This document shows positions 45,610 through 56,994 of a DNA stretch of 64,000 bases, piece after piece. Position 1 is the stretch's first letter; every line of letters begins with the position of its first letter. The stretch is from contig JAOARB010000006.1 of the NCBI GenBank assembly GCA_025210775.1, forward strand, positions 1 through 64,000, given 5' to 3'. The position numbers were made by a program, and so were the translations under genes. The notes beneath the pieces were generated by a model, which was not told where the DNA came from, searched no databases, and saw nothing but the letters and a program-made list of their open reading frames with translations. The stretch is from Prolixibacteraceae bacterium (lineage in GTDB: Bacteria; Bacteroidota; Bacteroidia; Bacteroidales; Prolixibacteraceae).

Positions 45610-45870
45610 TTACTTAGCTCTTTCAATGATTTCTACCAATCTCCATCCTTTTTTCTTACTCAAAGGACGAGTTTCCATAACTTTTACGGTATCGCCGATA
45701 TTACAATCGTTCTTATCGTCTTGAGCATACAATTTTGAAGTCTTATTTACGAATTTTCCGTAAATAGGGTGCTTCTCTTTGCGATGCACAGCGACAACGA
45801 TAGTTTTATCCATCTTGTTGCTAACAACAACTCCGATACGCTCTTTTCTAAGGTTCCTTTCCATCGTCAT
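45610..45870 (-). CDS. rpsQ: 30S ribosomal protein S17
   Basis: 86 residues, OB fold; [20 protein letters not shown] and [20 protein letters not shown]. Two bases before rplN. Confidence 0.98.
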   Translation of the reverse strand: MTMERNLRKERIGVVVSNKMDKTIVVAVHRKEKHPIYGKFVNKTSKLYAQDDKNDCNIGDTVKVMETRPLSKKKGWRLVEIIERAK

Positions 45871-45875
45871 CCTTA

Positions 45876-46076
45876 TTACTTAGTTTCACTAATTTGACGT
45901 TGACGCAAGATCGTCGAAAGACGTGCAATGGTTCTGCGGCTTGCGCGAATACTTTGCGGATTGTCAATTGGACTAACCGCGTGATTCATCTTCAAACGTA
46001 CCAATGCATCAGACTCTGTTGCGATACGCTCTTGGATCTCTGCTGTACTTAATTCTTTAATTTCAGAAGTTTTCAT
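45876..46076 (-). CDS. rpmC: 50S ribosomal protein L29
   Basis: 66 residues, two-helix hairpin at the tunnel exit; [18 protein letters not shown] start. Its ATG overlaps the rplP stop codon by one base, so translation is coupled. Confidence 0.97.
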   Translation of the reverse strand: MKTSEIKELSTAEIQERIATESDALVRLKMNHAVSPIDNPQSIRASRRTIARLSTILRQRQISETK

Positions 46077-46510
46077 TATTCTGCATTTGATGATTCAACA
46101 AAATCACGACGAACAACAAACTTAGTTGTTACAGGTAGCTTCTGAGCAGCTAAACGTAGCGCTTCTTTAGCAAGGTCAAATGGAACTCCATCTACCTCAA
46201 TAATCATACGTCCAGGTGTAACTGGTGCAACGAACGCCTCTGGAGCACCTTTACCCTTACCCATACGAACCTCTGCAGGTTTCTTTGTAATAGGCTTATC
46301 TGGGAAAATGCGAATCCAAATCTGTCCTTGACGTTGCATCTTTCTTGTTACGGCAATACGTGCTGCCTCTATCTGACGCCCTGTAATCCATGAAGTCTGT
46401 AGTGACTTAATACCAAAAGTTCCGAATGAAAGTTGATTTCCACGCTGAGCGTTTCCTTTCATCCTTCCTTTTTGGACTCTTCTGAATTTTACTTTTTTAG
46501 GCTGTAACAT
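46076..46510 (-). CDS. rplP: 50S ribosomal protein L16
   Basis: 144 residues; [20 protein letters not shown] start, then [20 protein letters not shown]. Near the A-site tRNA elbow. One-base overlap with rpmC. Confidence 0.98.
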   Translation of the reverse strand: MLQPKKVKFRRVQKGRMKGNAQRGNQLSFGTFGIKSLQTSWITGRQIEAARIAVTRKMQRQGQIWIRIFPDKPITKKPAEVRMGKGKGAPEAFVAPVTPGRMIIEVDGVPFDLAKEALRLAAQKLPVTTKFVVRRDFVESSNAE

Positions 46511-46538
46511 TCTTTACTAATCTTAGATAATTAACAAA

Positions 46539-47243
46539 TTACTTTCTACGCTTCTTAAAACCTCCGCGCTTACCACCACGATTATCACGTGGAGCTTGTA
46601 CTGGAGCTAGTTCAGGTTTTCCATAGATCTCGCCTTTACAAATCCAAACTTTGACTCCTAGAAGTCCAGTTTTTGTCAATGCTTCAACAAGTGCATAGTC
46701 AATATTTGCTCTAAGTGTATGTAAAGGAGTTCTACCTTCTTTGTACATTTCCGAGCGTGCCATCTCAGCGCCATTTAGACGACCTGAAATCTGAACCTTA
46801 ATACCCTCTGCTCCCATTCGCATTGCTGAAGAAATAGCCATCTTAACAGCACGACGATAAGCAATACGGCCTTCGATTTGACGAGCGATATTTGTAGCTA
46901 CAATTTTAGCATCAAGCTCTGGTCTCTTGATTTCAAAAATGTTGATTTGAACATCTTTTTTAGTGATCTTCTTAAGCTCTTCTTTAAGCTTATCAACTTC
47001 TTGACCACCTTTACCAATAATAATACCAGGGCGAGATGTGTGTACGGTAATGGTAATAAGCTTAAGAGTTCTCTCAATCATAACTTTTGAAATACTCGCT
47101 TTTGCTAAACGCGCATTCAAATATTTACGAATTTTAAAATCTTCAGCAAGCTTGTCTCCGTAATCATTACCTCCAAACCAGTTTGAATCCCATCCACGGA
47201 TGAAACCTAGTCGGTTTGCTATCGGATTAACTTTTTGTCCCAT
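46539..47243 (-). CDS. rpsC: 30S ribosomal protein S3
   Basis: 234 residues: KH domain with [20 protein letters not shown] and a C-terminal S3 domain; short basic tail ([13 protein letters not shown]). Forms the mRNA entry channel. Confidence 0.98.
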   Translation of the reverse strand: MGQKVNPIANRLGFIRGWDSNWFGGNDYGDKLAEDFKIRKYLNARLAKASISKVMIERTLKLITITVHTSRPGIIIGKGGQEVDKLKEELKKITKKDVQINIFEIKRPELDAKIVATNIARQIEGRIAYRRAVKMAISSAMRMGAEGIKVQISGRLNGAEMARSEMYKEGRTPLHTLRANIDYALVEALTKTGLLGVKVWICKGEIYGKPELAPVQAPRDNRGGKRGGFKKRRK

Positions 47244-47253
47244 GTATTATTAT

Positions 47254-47661
47254 TTATTCTTCAACAACATTATTACTTGCTAATCGAATAGTTACGTGGT
47301 TGGAACGCTTGCGAATTCTATGTGCACGTCCTTGAGGTGCAGGTTGAATACGTTTCAACATACGTCCAGCATCCACGAACGCTTCTTTCACATACAAATT
47401 ACTCTCTTCCAAACGAACACCTTCGTTTTTTGCTTGCCAGTTTGCAATAGCAGACAGAAGTAACTTTTCAACTTTTCTAGAAGCTTCTTTAGAAGAAAAC
47501 TTCAAGATATCTAATGCGCGATTCACTTCTACACCACGAATCATATCCACTACCAAACGCATTTTGCGTGGCGAAGTAGGACAGTTACGCAATACAGCAT
47601 AATACTGTTGTTTTTTCGCTTCTTTAAGCTTTATCGCATTATTATGTTTTCTTAATCCCAT
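47254..47661 (-). CDS. rplV: 50S ribosomal protein L22
   Basis: 135 residues; [17 protein letters not shown] and the tunnel-loop [20 protein letters not shown] typical of L22, where macrolide-resistance changes arise in other species. Confidence 0.98.
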   Translation of the reverse strand: MGLRKHNNAIKLKEAKKQQYYAVLRNCPTSPRKMRLVVDMIRGVEVNRALDILKFSSKEASRKVEKLLLSAIANWQAKNEGVRLEESNLYVKEAFVDAGRMLKRIQPAPQGRAHRIRKRSNHVTIRLASNNVVEE

Positions 47662-47676
47662 CGTGATACAGATTTA

Positions 47677-47946
47677 CTATTTTTTCTTATTACCACCATG
47701 ACCGCGGAAAGTTCGCGTTGGAGCAAATTCTCCAAATTTATGTCCAACCATATTCTCCGTCACATACACAGGAATAAATTTATTCCCGTTATGCACTGCA
47801 ATAGTATGTCCAACATAATCCGGAGAAATCATTGAGCTACGAGCCCAAGTCTTAACAACGGTCTTTTTACCTGATTCATTCAATGCAGCAACCTTTTTAT
47901 CTAGGTTCACATCAATGAATGGTCCTTTTTTTAATGAACGACTCAT
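47677..47946 (-). CDS. rpsS: 30S ribosomal protein S19
   Basis: 89 residues; [19 protein letters not shown] start, [18 protein letters not shown] end. Pairs with S13 in the 30S head. Confidence 0.98.
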   Translation of the reverse strand: MSRSLKKGPFIDVNLDKKVAALNESGKKTVVKTWARSSMISPDYVGHTIAVHNGNKFIPVYVTENMVGHKFGEFAPTRTFRGHGGNKKK

Positions 47947-47968
47947 AATTTGTACTTACTTTTGCCGA

Positions 47969-48793
47969 TTACTTCTTACTTCTTTCTACAATATACTTAT
48001 TCGAAGCTTTTTTCTTCGAACGAGTTTTGAAGCCTTTCGCTAATAATCCCTTACGTGATCTAGGGTGTCCTCCAGACTGACGTCCTTCACCACCACCCAT
48101 TGGGTGATCTACTGGGTTCATTGCTACACCACGAACTCGTGGACGACGGCCCAACCAACGTGAACGTCCCGCTTTTCCTGAACGCTCTAACGCGTGATCC
48201 GAATTACTTACTGCTCCAATTGTAGCACGACATGTTGTAAGTACCATACGAGATTCGCCCGAAGGTAATTTTACAATAGCATATCTGCCTTCACGTGAAG
48301 TCAATTGTGCATATGATCCCGCTGAACGAGCCATAACACCACCTTGACCAGGATGAAGCTCAATATTATGAACAATGGTTCCTAAAGGAATATTTGATAG
48401 AGGAAGAGTGTTTCCTACTTCAGGTGCTACAGTGTCTCCAGACATCAATTCTTGACCAACAGTCAATTTGTTTGGAGCCAAAATATAGCGCTTCTCTCCG
48501 TCAGCATAAACCAACAACGCGATACGCGCAGTTCTGTTTGGATCATACTGGATAGAGTGAACCTTTGCAGGGATACCGTCTTTATCTCTTTTAAAATCGA
48601 TAACACGATATTTTCTCTTATGCCCTCCACCTATATACCTCATTGTCATTTTACCAGAAGCGTTACGACCTCCGGACTTCTTAATGGGCTTCAACAATGA
48701 TTTCTCAGGTGTGTCAGTGGTAATCGTATCAAAAACACCTACGATTTTGTGTCTCTGACCGGGAGTTACAGGTTTAAACTTTCTTACTGCCAT
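47969..48793 (-). CDS. rplB: 50S ribosomal protein L2
   Basis: 274 residues. Near the peptidyl-transferase centre; conserved [20 protein letters not shown] including the functionally critical His. Full length. Confidence 0.98.
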   Translation of the reverse strand: MAVRKFKPVTPGQRHKIVGVFDTITTDTPEKSLLKPIKKSGGRNASGKMTMRYIGGGHKRKYRVIDFKRDKDGIPAKVHSIQYDPNRTARIALLVYADGEKRYILAPNKLTVGQELMSGDTVAPEVGNTLPLSNIPLGTIVHNIELHPGQGGVMARSAGSYAQLTSREGRYAIVKLPSGESRMVLTTCRATIGAVSNSDHALERSGKAGRSRWLGRRPRVRGVAMNPVDHPMGGGEGRQSGGHPRSRKGLLAKGFKTRSKKKASNKYIVERSKK

Positions 48794-48799
48794 TTCCTA

Positions 48800-49090
48800 T
48801 TAAATATTGCTGTAAAAATCAATTACGCTACCTTCTTTCAAAGTAACGATCGCTTTCTTAAAAGATGCTGTTGAACCGTTTTGCACACCAGTCTTAGTGT
48901 AACGCATTTTACGTTTCCCAGCATAAACCATAGTATTAACAGAGTCAACTTTAACTCCATACATAGCTTCTACGGATCTTTTAATCTGGCCTTTATCTGC
49001 ACTCTTCAAAACAACGAAACCGTAAGAGTTCAAAGTCTCTTGTTGTTCCGTCATTTTTTCTGTTACTATAGGTCGAACTAAAACATTCAT
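48800..49090 (-). CDS. rplW: 50S ribosomal protein L23
   Basis: 96 residues; IVTEKMTEQQETLNSYGFVV, VDSVNTMVYAGKRKM. Docking site for trigger factor and SRP at the tunnel exit. Confidence 0.98.
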   Translation of the reverse strand: MNVLVRPIVTEKMTEQQETLNSYGFVVLKSADKGQIKRSVEAMYGVKVDSVNTMVYAGKRKMRYTKTGVQNGSTASFKKAIVTLKEGSVIDFYSNI

Positions 49091-49101
49091 TGCCTAAATC
49101 G

Positions 49102-49731
49102 TTAAATATTAAATACTTCCTCCAATTTATTCACAGAACCTTCTACGAAAATGATGTTTTTCGCACGTAATACGTCATATGTATTCAAGTCAGACACATT
49201 AATAACGTTTACATTCTGTAAATTTCTGGACGACAAATATATGTTTTTATTTGCATCAGATAAAACAATTAACGACTTTTTATCGTCAATTTTTAAATTC
49301 TTTTGCAATAAAACCATTTCTTTCGTCTTTGGAGACTCAAAAGTAAAGTCTTCTAGAACTTTGATAGCTCCGTCATTAGCTTTGTAAGTCAATGCTGATT
49401 TACGAGCCAATTGCTTCACTTTCTTATTCAACTTGAAACCATAGTTTCTTGGACGAGGTCCGAAAACACGTCCTCCACCACGGAAGATAGGAGACTTGAT
49501 ACTACCTGCACGTGCAGTACCTGTTCCTTTTTGTTTCTTGATCTTTCTTGTTGAACCAGAAATATCAGCACGTTCTTTAGCTTTGTGAGTACCTTGACGT
49601 TGATTAGCCAAGAATTGTTTCACATCCAAATAGATCGATTGATCATTTGGCTCGATTGCAAAGATTGCATCATTTAATTCAACTTTGCGACCTGTTTCTT
49701 GTCCTGCTAGATTTAATACACTAATTTCCAT
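49102..49731 (-). CDS. rplD: 50S ribosomal protein L4
   Basis: 209 residues; tunnel loop with [23 protein letters not shown] overlaps the rplC stop by one base (TAATG). In E. coli L4 autoregulates the S10 operon; no such leader is recognisable here. Confidence 0.98.
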   Translation of the reverse strand: MEISVLNLAGQETGRKVELNDAIFAIEPNDQSIYLDVKQFLANQRQGTHKAKERADISGSTRKIKKQKGTGTARAGSIKSPIFRGGGRVFGPRPRNYGFKLNKKVKQLARKSALTYKANDGAIKVLEDFTFESPKTKEMVLLQKNLKIDDKKSLIVLSDANKNIYLSSRNLQNVNVINVSDLNTYDVLRAKNIIFVEGSVNKLEEVFNI

Positions 49732-50348
49732 TACTGCTCAATAATTAAGTAAGACCCTTTAGCTCCAGGAACGGAACCTTTAACAATTAACAAGTTACTC
49801 TCAGGTATTACTTTCAAAACTTTCAAGCTTTCAACTTTAACAGTTTTGCCACCGTCACGGCCAGCCATACGCATACCTTTAAATACACGTGCTGGGTAAG
49901 ATGCCGCTCCGATAGAACCTGGTGCTCTCAAACGGTTATGCTGACCGTGAGTAGCTTGACCTACACCACCGAAACCATGACGTTTAACTACACCTTGGAA
50001 ACCTTTACCTTTAGAGATACCAGTAATGTCAACCCATCCTTCTAGATCTAAAACATCTAGGGTTACAACATCACCAAGCTGGAAATCCATACCTTCTGCA
50101 GAAAATTCTACCACTTTCTTCTTAGGAGTAGTGTTCGCTTTTTTAGCGTGACCCATCTCCGCTTTTGTAGAGTGCTTCTCTTTTTTGTCCTCAAAACCTA
50201 ACTGAACAGCAGCATAACCATCTACTTCTTCAGTACGTACTTGAGTAACAACACAAGGACCAGCCTCGATCACAGTGCATGGAATATTCTTCCCCTCAAC
50301 ACTGAATACGGAAGTCATTCCGATTTTTTTTCCAATTAATCCAGACAT
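49731..50348 (-). CDS. rplC: 50S ribosomal protein L3
   Basis: 205 residues; [20 protein letters not shown] start and [19 protein letters not shown] with the Gln methylated by PrmB in other bacteria. Confidence 0.98.
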   Translation of the reverse strand: MSGLIGKKIGMTSVFSVEGKNIPCTVIEAGPCVVTQVRTEEVDGYAAVQLGFEDKKEKHSTKAEMGHAKKANTTPKKKVVEFSAEGMDFQLGDVVTLDVLDLEGWVDITGISKGKGFQGVVKRHGFGGVGQATHGQHNRLRAPGSIGAASYPARVFKGMRMAGRDGGKTVKVESLKVLKVIPESNLLIVKGSVPGAKGSYLIIEQ

Positions 50349-50369
50349 AATTTTTTTTGTCTAAAATTA

Positions 50370-50675
50370 TTAAAGTTTAATTTCTACTTCAACACCACTT
50401 GGAAGCTCTAATTTCATAAGAGCATCAATAGTTTTTGCAGTAGAACTGTAAATGTCGATCAAACGCTTGTAAGTTGACAACTCAAACTGCTCACGTGATT
50501 TTTTGTTCACGAAAGTTGAACGCAAAACAGTAAAAATACGTTTGTGTGTTGGAAGTGGAATTGGTCCACTAACTACAGCACCAGTAGTTTTAACAGTTTT
50601 AACAATCTTCTCAGCTGATTTGTCTACAAGATTGTGATCGTAAGACTTTAATTTAATCCTGATTCTTTGACTCAT
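50370..50675 (-). CDS. rpsJ: 30S ribosomal protein S10
   Basis: 101 residues; [37 protein letters not shown]. Also a NusB partner in antitermination. It follows fusA by 21 bases, so the S10 group is continuous with the str group. Confidence 0.98.
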   Translation of the reverse strand: MSQRIRIKLKSYDHNLVDKSAEKIVKTVKTTGAVVSGPIPLPTHKRIFTVLRSTFVNKKSREQFELSTYKRLIDIYSSTAKTIDALMKLELPSGVEVEIKL

Positions 50676-50696
50676 TTCGAGATAAATTACTATATA

Positions 50697-52802
50697 TTAC
50701 AACAAATCTGTTCGACCTTTCACATTCTCCAACACCTCAATAGCGATGTTTTTAGGTACTTCCTCATAGTGAGAGAAAGTCATAGATGAAGTTGCACGAC
50801 CAGAAGATAACGAACGCAAAGTAGTTACATAACCAAATTGTTCTGATAGAGGCACTTTAGCCTTAAGAACACGAGCAGTACCACGAGAATCCATATTCTC
50901 AACTTGACCACGACGGCGGTTCAAGTCAGAAATGATATCTCCCATATACTCTTCTGGAGTAACAATCTCTAGACTCATCATAGGCTCCAATAACGCAGGA
51001 GAAGCTTGTGACGCTGCACTCTTGAATGCTTGACGTCCTACCATCTCAAACGACAATTGGTCTGAATCGACTTGGTGGAAAGATCCATCATAAAGAGCAA
51101 CTTTCAAGCTCTCAACAGGATATCCAGCCAATGGTCCATTAGCCATAGCTTCTTCGAAACCTTTCTTAACAGAAGGGATAAATTCTTTTGGAATAGCTCC
51201 ACCTTTGATTTCGTCGATAAACTCAAGACCATCTTTTCCTTCATCAGCAGGAGAAACGCGTACATGGATATCCGCGAATTTACCACGTCCACCAGACTGT
51301 TTCTTGAATGTTTCACGCAATGAAACTTCAGAACGAATAGCTTCCTTGTATGATACTTGAGGCTCACCTTGATTACACTCTACCTTAAACTCACGCTTAA
51401 GACGGTCGATAATAATCTCTAAGTGAAGCTCACCCATACCACGGATAATAGTCTGTCCTGAATCCTCATCAGTATTCACCTGGAAAGTTGGATCTTCTTC
51501 TGACAATTTAGCCAGACCCATACCCATCTTATCCATATCCTTCTGAGTTTTTGGCTCAACAGCAACACCGATCACAGGATCAGGGAAAGTCATTTGCTCA
51601 AGAATCATTGGAGCATCCATAGCACACAAAGTATCACCAGTACGGATATCTTTGAAACCTACAGCTGCACAAATATCTCCAGCTTCAATCTTTTCTCTTG
51701 CCTCTTGTTTGTTTGAGTGCATCTGGAACAAACGAGAAATACGCTCTTTTTTACCAGTACGTGCATTCAATACATAAGAACCAGAAACAATAGTACCTGA
51801 ATAGACACGGATAAAACACAAACGACCTACGAATGGGTCAGTTGCAATTTTAAAAGCAAGTGCAGCAAGAGGCTCTTCAGCATCTGGCTTACGCTCTACT
51901 TCTTCATCAGAATCTAAATCATGTCCTACAGTATTACCTTTATCCAATGGAGAAGGCAAATACAAACAAACAGCATCCAACAATGTTTGAACACCTTTAT
52001 TCTTGAAAGAAGAACCACACAACATAGGAACTACATCACCAGCGATAGTAGCCTTACGGATAACATCATACATCATTTCTTCAGTAATGCTATCTGGATC
52101 TTCAAAGAATCTTTCCATCAAAGCTTCGTCTTGAACAGCAACTGCCTCAACTAGCTTTTCTCTATATTCTTCAGCTTGCTCAACCAAGTCAGCAGGAATA
52201 TCTTCAACAGAATAATCCGCTCCCATAGTCTCATCATGCCAAAGGATAGCTTTCATTTTTACTAGGTCAATAACCCCAGCAAAAGTCTCTTCTGAACCAA
52301 TAGGCAACTGAATTGGCACTGGGTTAGCACCCAATTTAGCCTTAACATCAGCAACTACGTTAAAGAAATCAGCACCAGAACGGTCCATTTTGTTAACGTA
52401 AGCAATCTTAGGCACACCATATTTATCAGCTTGACGCCATACAGTCTCAGACTGAGCTTCAACACCACCTACAGCACAGAAAGTAGCTACTGTACCATCC
52501 AAAACACGAAGAGAACGCTCTACCTCTACAGTAAAGTCAACGTGACCCGGAGTATCAATGATGTTAATTTGGTGAGTTTGTTTATTATAATTCCACTCAG
52601 TGTATGTAGCAGCAGAAGTAATAGTAATACCACGTTCTTGCTCTTGCTCCATCCAGTCCATAGTAGCAGCACCATCATGAACCTCACCAATTTTATGTGT
52701 TCTACCAGTATAGAACAAAATACGCTCTGTAGTGGTAGTCTTACCAGCATCAATGTGAGCCATGATACCGATATTCCTAGTAAATTTTAAATCTCTAGCC
52801 AT
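50697..52802 (-). CDS. fusA: Elongation factor G
   Basis: 701 residues, canonical five-domain translocase. G1 AHIDAGKTT, switch [12 protein letters not shown]3 DTPGHVDF with the catalytic His, G4 NKMD, G5-like CGSSFKNKG. Lies between rpsG and rpsJ; tuf, which often follows fusA, is absent. Compare the deviant paralogue fusA2 just upstream on the other strand. Confidence 0.99.
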   Translation of the reverse strand: MARDLKFTRNIGIMAHIDAGKTTTTERILFYTGRTHKIGEVHDGAATMDWMEQEQERGITITSAATYTEWNYNKQTHQINIIDTPGHVDFTVEVERSLRVLDGTVATFCAVGGVEAQSETVWRQADKYGVPKIAYVNKMDRSGADFFNVVADVKAKLGANPVPIQLPIGSEETFAGVIDLVKMKAILWHDETMGADYSVEDIPADLVEQAEEYREKLVEAVAVQDEALMERFFEDPDSITEEMMYDVIRKATIAGDVVPMLCGSSFKNKGVQTLLDAVCLYLPSPLDKGNTVGHDLDSDEEVERKPDAEEPLAALAFKIATDPFVGRLCFIRVYSGTIVSGSYVLNARTGKKERISRLFQMHSNKQEAREKIEAGDICAAVGFKDIRTGDTLCAMDAPMILEQMTFPDPVIGVAVEPKTQKDMDKMGMGLAKLSEEDPTFQVNTDEDSGQTIIRGMGELHLEIIIDRLKREFKVECNQGEPQVSYKEAIRSEVSLRETFKKQSGGRGKFADIHVRVSPADEGKDGLEFIDEIKGGAIPKEFIPSVKKGFEEAMANGPLAGYPVESLKVALYDGSFHQVDSDQLSFEMVGRQAFKSAASQASPALLEPMMSLEIVTPEEYMGDIISDLNRRRGQVENMDSRGTARVLKAKVPLSEQFGYVTTLRSLSSGRATSSMTFSHYEEVPKNIAIEVLENVKGRTDLL

Positions 52803-52841
52803 TATATACTATTGTATAAACAGATTCAACTAAACAAAAAA

Positions 52842-53318
52842 TTAGAAGCGGAAGTGAGCGAACGCACGGTTAGCCTCTGCCATTCTATGAGTATCTTCTT
52901 TCTTCTTATAAGCTCCACCTTCTTCATTGAAAGCAGCAACGATCTCAGCACCCAATTTATCAGCCATTGTTTTACCTGAACGTTTGCGAGCAAATAAGAT
53001 TAAGTTTTTAACACCGATAGCCAATTTACGTTCTGGACGAATTTCCATTGGCACCTGGAATGTAGAACCACCTACACGACGACTCTTAACCTCCACACCT
53101 GGAGTAATGTTTTGAATCGCTTTTTTCCAGATCTCTAGTGCTGACATCTCTTCGTTTTTCATACGCTCTTCAACGATATCAAGAGCATCATAAAAAATAC
53201 GGTATGCAACACTTTTCTTTCCATCTTGCATCAAATCGTTAACGAACCTTGTAACCATGGTATCGTTAAACTTTGGATCCGGTAAAAGGACCCTCTTTTT
53301 TGGTTTTGACTTTCTCAT
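52842..53318 (-). CDS. rpsG: 30S ribosomal protein S7
   Basis: 158 residues; [20 protein letters not shown] start and [19 protein letters not shown]; 16S head assembly initiator and E-site neighbour. A 183-base gap without a gene or obvious terminator separates it from rpsL. Confidence 0.98.
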   Translation of the reverse strand: MRKSKPKKRVLLPDPKFNDTMVTRFVNDLMQDGKKSVAYRIFYDALDIVEERMKNEEMSALEIWKKAIQNITPGVEVKSRRVGGSTFQVPMEIRPERKLAIGVKNLILFARKRSGKTMADKLGAEIVAAFNEEGGAYKKKEDTHRMAEANRAFAHFRF

Positions 53319-53501
53319 CTTGTAGCTAAAATGTTTGTGTTATTCGAATCGGCTGTTAAGCTTCAGGTAGCCTACCTTTCTAAAATTTTGAAACCAGAAC
53401 GGTCATCAAACCCTTACTCAACCAAACCACAACAAACAACTAAGATTTTCAATTAAAATACACTCAACCCTAAAGGCTAAGTCTAAATCTACAACCTAAA
53501 A

Positions 53502-53879
53502 TTACTTCTTCTTAGGTCTTTTCGCTCCGTACTTAGAACGACGTTGAAGACGTCCCTCAACTCCAGCAGTATCTAACGCACCACGAACTAGGTGATAACG
53601 TACCCCTGGAAGGTCCTTTACACGACCACCACGTACCAATACGATTGAGTGTTCTTGCAAGTTGTGTCCTTCACCTGGAATGTAAGCATTCACTTCTTTA
53701 CCATTAGTAAGACGAACCCTTGCAACTTTTCTCATTGCTGAATTAGGCTTCTTTGGAGTTGTTGTGTACACACGCACACACACTCCACGACGCTGTGGAC
53801 ATGCATCCAACGCTGGAGATTTGCTATTCTCCACTTTGCTTGTACGCCCTTTACGTACTAACTGTTGAATAGTAGGCAT
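53502..53879 (-). CDS. rpsL: 30S ribosomal protein S12
   Basis: 125 residues. Decoding-centre protein; [20 protein letters not shown] retains the Lys associated with streptomycin sensitivity, and [14 protein letters not shown] retains the second. First gene of the cluster. Confidence 0.99.
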   Translation of the reverse strand: MPTIQQLVRKGRTSKVENSKSPALDACPQRRGVCVRVYTTTPKKPNSAMRKVARVRLTNGKEVNAYIPGEGHNLQEHSIVLVRGGRVKDLPGVRYHLVRGALDTAGVEGRLQRRSKYGAKRPKKK

Positions 53880-54287
53880 AAAATTATTCTTTTTTTAAAC
53901 TATAAGTTTTACAACAAAACGGCTGTAACACACATTTATAACAAGAAAATGACTATGATTTTCCATTGCTACAAAGTTATACTAAGCCAAAAATCGAGGG
54001 GCAAAACTACTAATTTCCAAGACAAAAACACAGCTTTTCACAAAAAAAGATCATTTTTCCCGTATTTTTTATATATTAAGGGATAACACACTCTTCTATT
54101 TAAACCTTTTTTAAGCATTATCGATCTGTAATCTTAAAATATACAATGTTTTTTTTCCACTATCAAAAAAGAGCAACATGCTGTAAAACAGCGAGAATAT
54201 AAAAGGACAAAACTATAAAAATACAATCTACTTTATATAACTTTAGTCACATGTAACAAATAGTATCAACCTTAAATACATTTGGCT
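53880..54287. other. Intergenic region between rpsL and fusA2
   Basis: About 400 AT-rich bases separating divergent translation genes. Contains the strong rpsL promoter (53972-54005, minus). For fusA2 only a one-mismatch -7 (TAACTTTA, 54238-54245) is seen. No gene. Confidence 0.6.
53972..54005 (-). promoter_or_regulatory. Promoter of the ribosomal cluster (rpsL)
   Basis: On the minus strand TTTG (54005-54002), 22 bases, TAACTTTG (53979-53972), a perfect TAnnTTTG. The leader to the rpsL ATG is about 85-90 bases. Confidence 0.65.
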
Positions 54288-56441
54288 ATGAAAACTTACA
54301 AAACATGCGACATCCGTAACCTGACCGTAATCGGAGGTTCCGGATCAGGTAAAACCACCCTATGTGAATCAATGTTGTTTGAAGGAGGCGTGATTAATAG
54401 AAGAGGATCTATCAATCAAGAGAACACGGTCTCGGATCATACAACAGTGGAGCATGAATACCGTAACTCCGTTTTCAGTTCTGTTCTATACACAGAGTAC
54501 AATGATAGAAAACTAAATATCATTGACGCTCCAGGGATGGACGATTTTGTAGGTAATGTTATTCCAGCACTACGAGTAGCAGCAACAGGCATCATGGTGA
54601 TTAATGCAACCGAGGGAATAGAGGTTGGTACAGAAATTGCTAACAGACAAGCCAAAAATTTCAACACTCCCCTAATTTTTGCAATCAATCATCTAGACAA
54701 GCCTGAAGTTCATTGGGACACACTTATCACAGAACTAAACAGTGCACAACAAAATCACATTGCTCTTATTCAATATCCACTAGAGACAGGAGAGAACTTC
54801 CACCAAGTCATTGATGTATTAAAGATGAAAATGTATCAATGGGGTCCTGATGGAGGTATACCTGAAGCGATTGACATTCCTGAGGAGGAATTAGAAAGAG
54901 CAAACGAGCTACACAATGAACTAGTAGAGAAAGCTGCTGAGAATGACGAAGCATTAATGGAACTTTTCTTTGAAAAAGGATCTCTTTCTGAAGACGAGAT
55001 GCGTGAAGGTATAAAAAAAGGTATGCTGTCACGCGAGCTATATCCTCTTTTCTGTATCTGTGCAGAGAAAGACATGGGCATAAGACGTCTGATGGAATTT
55101 ATATGTAATGTAGCACCATCGCCAAATGAATTGAAACCTAAAGAGACCATCGACGGACAAAAAGTTATCGTTGATGAAAATGCAAAAACATCCCTATTCT
55201 TCTTTAAAACGTCTGTTGAACCTCATGTAGGAGAAATCAACTATTTTAAAGTAAACTCTGGAACTCTTAGAGAAGGGGATGAACTACTAAACACAACCAC
55301 TGAAAACAAAGAAAAGATCAGCCAGATATTTGTTTCTGCAGGGAAAAACAGAACACGTGTAACCGAATTACATGCAGGAGATATTGGAGCAACAGTAAAA
55401 CTAAAAGAGACAAAAACAGACCACACGCTATGTGACAAGTCTGAAAATTATAAATTTAGAAACCTAAGATTCCCAAAACCTAGATATACAACTGCACTAA
55501 GGGCAGTCAACGAAAGTGATGATGAAAGAGTAGCAGAGATTCTTCAACGTCTTTCTCAAGAAGATCCTACATGGCAGATAGAATATGCAAAAGAGCTTAA
55601 GCAACTACTTGTTCATGGTCAAGGGGAATACCATATCAATACATTAAAATGGTATTTCGATCACATCTACAAAGTAGACATCACACTGGAAAGACCTAGA
55701 ATCTCATACAGAGAAACTATTACCAAACCAGCAATGGCAAGTCATAGACACAAAAAGCAATCTGGAGGTGCAGGTCAATTTGGTGAAGTACATCTAATCA
55801 TCGAGCCATACATAGAAGGACAAGCACCACGCAACAGCTTTAAATTTGGAGAAAAAGAGTTAAAACTAAATGTAAGAAACACAGAAGAGCACGAACTTAA
55901 ATGGGGTGGCAAACTTGTTTTCTGCAACTGTATCGTCGGTGGAGTTATTGATGCTCGCTTCCTTCCAGCCATTCTAAAAGGAATCATGGAGAAAATGGAG
56001 GAAGGTCCACTTACTGGTAGTTATGCTAGAGACATTATCGTTTATATCTATGATGGTAAAATGCACCCAGTAGATTCAAATGAGATCTCTTTCAAAATTG
56101 CAGGACGAACAGCATTTAGTCAAGCATTCCGTGAAGCAGCTCCAAAGATCCTAGAACCAGTATACGATATCCAAGTATTTGTTCCTGGCGACAGAATGGG
56201 AGATGTCATGAGTGACCTACAAGGACGTAGGGCAATGATCCTAGGTATGGAATCCAATGGTAACTACGAAGTGATCAAAGCTCAAATCCCACTAAAAGAG
56301 ACATACAAATATTCTACTGCACTAAGCTCTCTAACCAACGGTAGGGCTATGTTTAACATGGAATTCTCAATGTACGAAAAGATGCAAGCGGACGTTCAAA
56401 AGAAAATTCTAGAAGAATATCAAGAATTAGAGATGGCATAA
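54288..56441 (+). CDS. fusA2: EF-G paralogue (EF-G2) with deviant GTPase motifs
   Basis: 717 residues from ATG at 54288 (a TTG at 54282 is also in frame). All five EF-G domains are present. The G domain departs from canonical: P-loop GGSGSGKTT, switch I lacks RGIT (EYRNSVFSSV), G3 is DAPGMDDF with Met84 in place of the catalytic His, and G4 is NHLD not NKMD. In Bacteroides thetaiotaomicron EF-G2 supports translocation without GTP hydrolysis and aids persistence when carbon is scarce; the same is inferred here from the missing His. Divergent from the ribosomal cluster that contains fusA. Confidence 0.93.
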   Translation: MKTYKTCDIRNLTVIGGSGSGKTTLCESMLFEGGVINRRGSINQENTVSDHTTVEHEYRNSVFSSVLYTEYNDRKLNIIDAPGMDDFVGNVIPALRVAATGIMVINATEGIEVGTEIANRQAKNFNTPLIFAINHLDKPEVHWDTLITELNSAQQNHIALIQYPLETGENFHQVIDVLKMKMYQWGPDGGIPEAIDIPEEELERANELHNELVEKAAENDEALMELFFEKGSLSEDEMREGIKKGMLSRELYPLFCICAEKDMGIRRLMEFICNVAPSPNELKPKETIDGQKVIVDENAKTSLFFFKTSVEPHVGEINYFKVNSGTLREGDELLNTTTENKEKISQIFVSAGKNRTRVTELHAGDIGATVKLKETKTDHTLCDKSENYKFRNLRFPKPRYTTALRAVNESDDERVAEILQRLSQEDPTWQIEYAKELKQLLVHGQGEYHINTLKWYFDHIYKVDITLERPRISYRETITKPAMASHRHKKQSGGAGQFGEVHLIIEPYIEGQAPRNSFKFGEKELKLNVRNTEEHELKWGGKLVFCNCIVGGVIDARFLPAILKGIMEKMEEGPLTGSYARDIIVYIYDGKMHPVDSNEISFKIAGRTAFSQAFREAAPKILEPVYDIQVFVPGDRMGDVMSDLQGRRAMILGMESNGNYEVIKAQIPLKETYKYSTALSSLTNGRAMFNMEFSMYEKMQADVQKKILEEYQELEMA

Positions 56442-56466
56442 CAATCATTTCAAATATCAACCATTT

Positions 56467-56501
56467 AAAGGAGCTATTGAAACATCAATAGCTCCTTTTT
56501 T
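56467..56501 (+). terminator. Terminator of fusA2
   Basis: 14-bp perfect stem (56467-56480 with 56485-56498), four-base loop, T-run to 56501. Confidence 0.92.
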
Positions 56502-56910
56502 AATGCGATTCAAAAAAGGAGCAATACCATCACACCGATCCATAACCACTTAAAATAAAAGCACTATTCATAACCACATCCCCCCAACATCAATAACATT
56601 TAGCTAGTATACAAAGCTATCGTTAACAACATAGCCCATTCACAACTCTTAAAAACAAGCCATACCTTGATGCTTCTTACAATCTCCAACACACATTCTT
56701 GAGTATTTTGAACTTCACTACATAAATAAGCCAGACAGATTTTAATTTACATTCCCTATATTCCCAATTTACATTCTCAGACCGTGACACACTCACCTAT
56801 ATTCTTCCCAAAGCAGTGATTTACCCTACTTATGTTCACCACAACCTCATCTTTTGCTCAAATTGACTTCACTCCCCTATTACATCAAATTAAGGTCAAA
56901 AACATGACAA

Positions 56911-56994
56911 CTTCACATCAAATTCATATCAACTTCATATCAAGTTCACTTATGCGTTATGATAAAATGAAGTTGATATGAAGTTGATATGGTC
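56911..56994. repeat. Second inverted array of 11-bp tandem repeats
   Basis: Left arm: CTTCACATCAA, ATTCATATCAA, CTTCATATCAA (56911-56943, contiguous 11-bp units) then GTTCACT. Right arm after a ~20-base spacer: AATGAAG, TTGATATGAAG, TTGATATGGTC (56966-56994). The central units are perfect complements. Same architecture as 26968-27062 but a different unit sequence. Confidence 0.88.
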
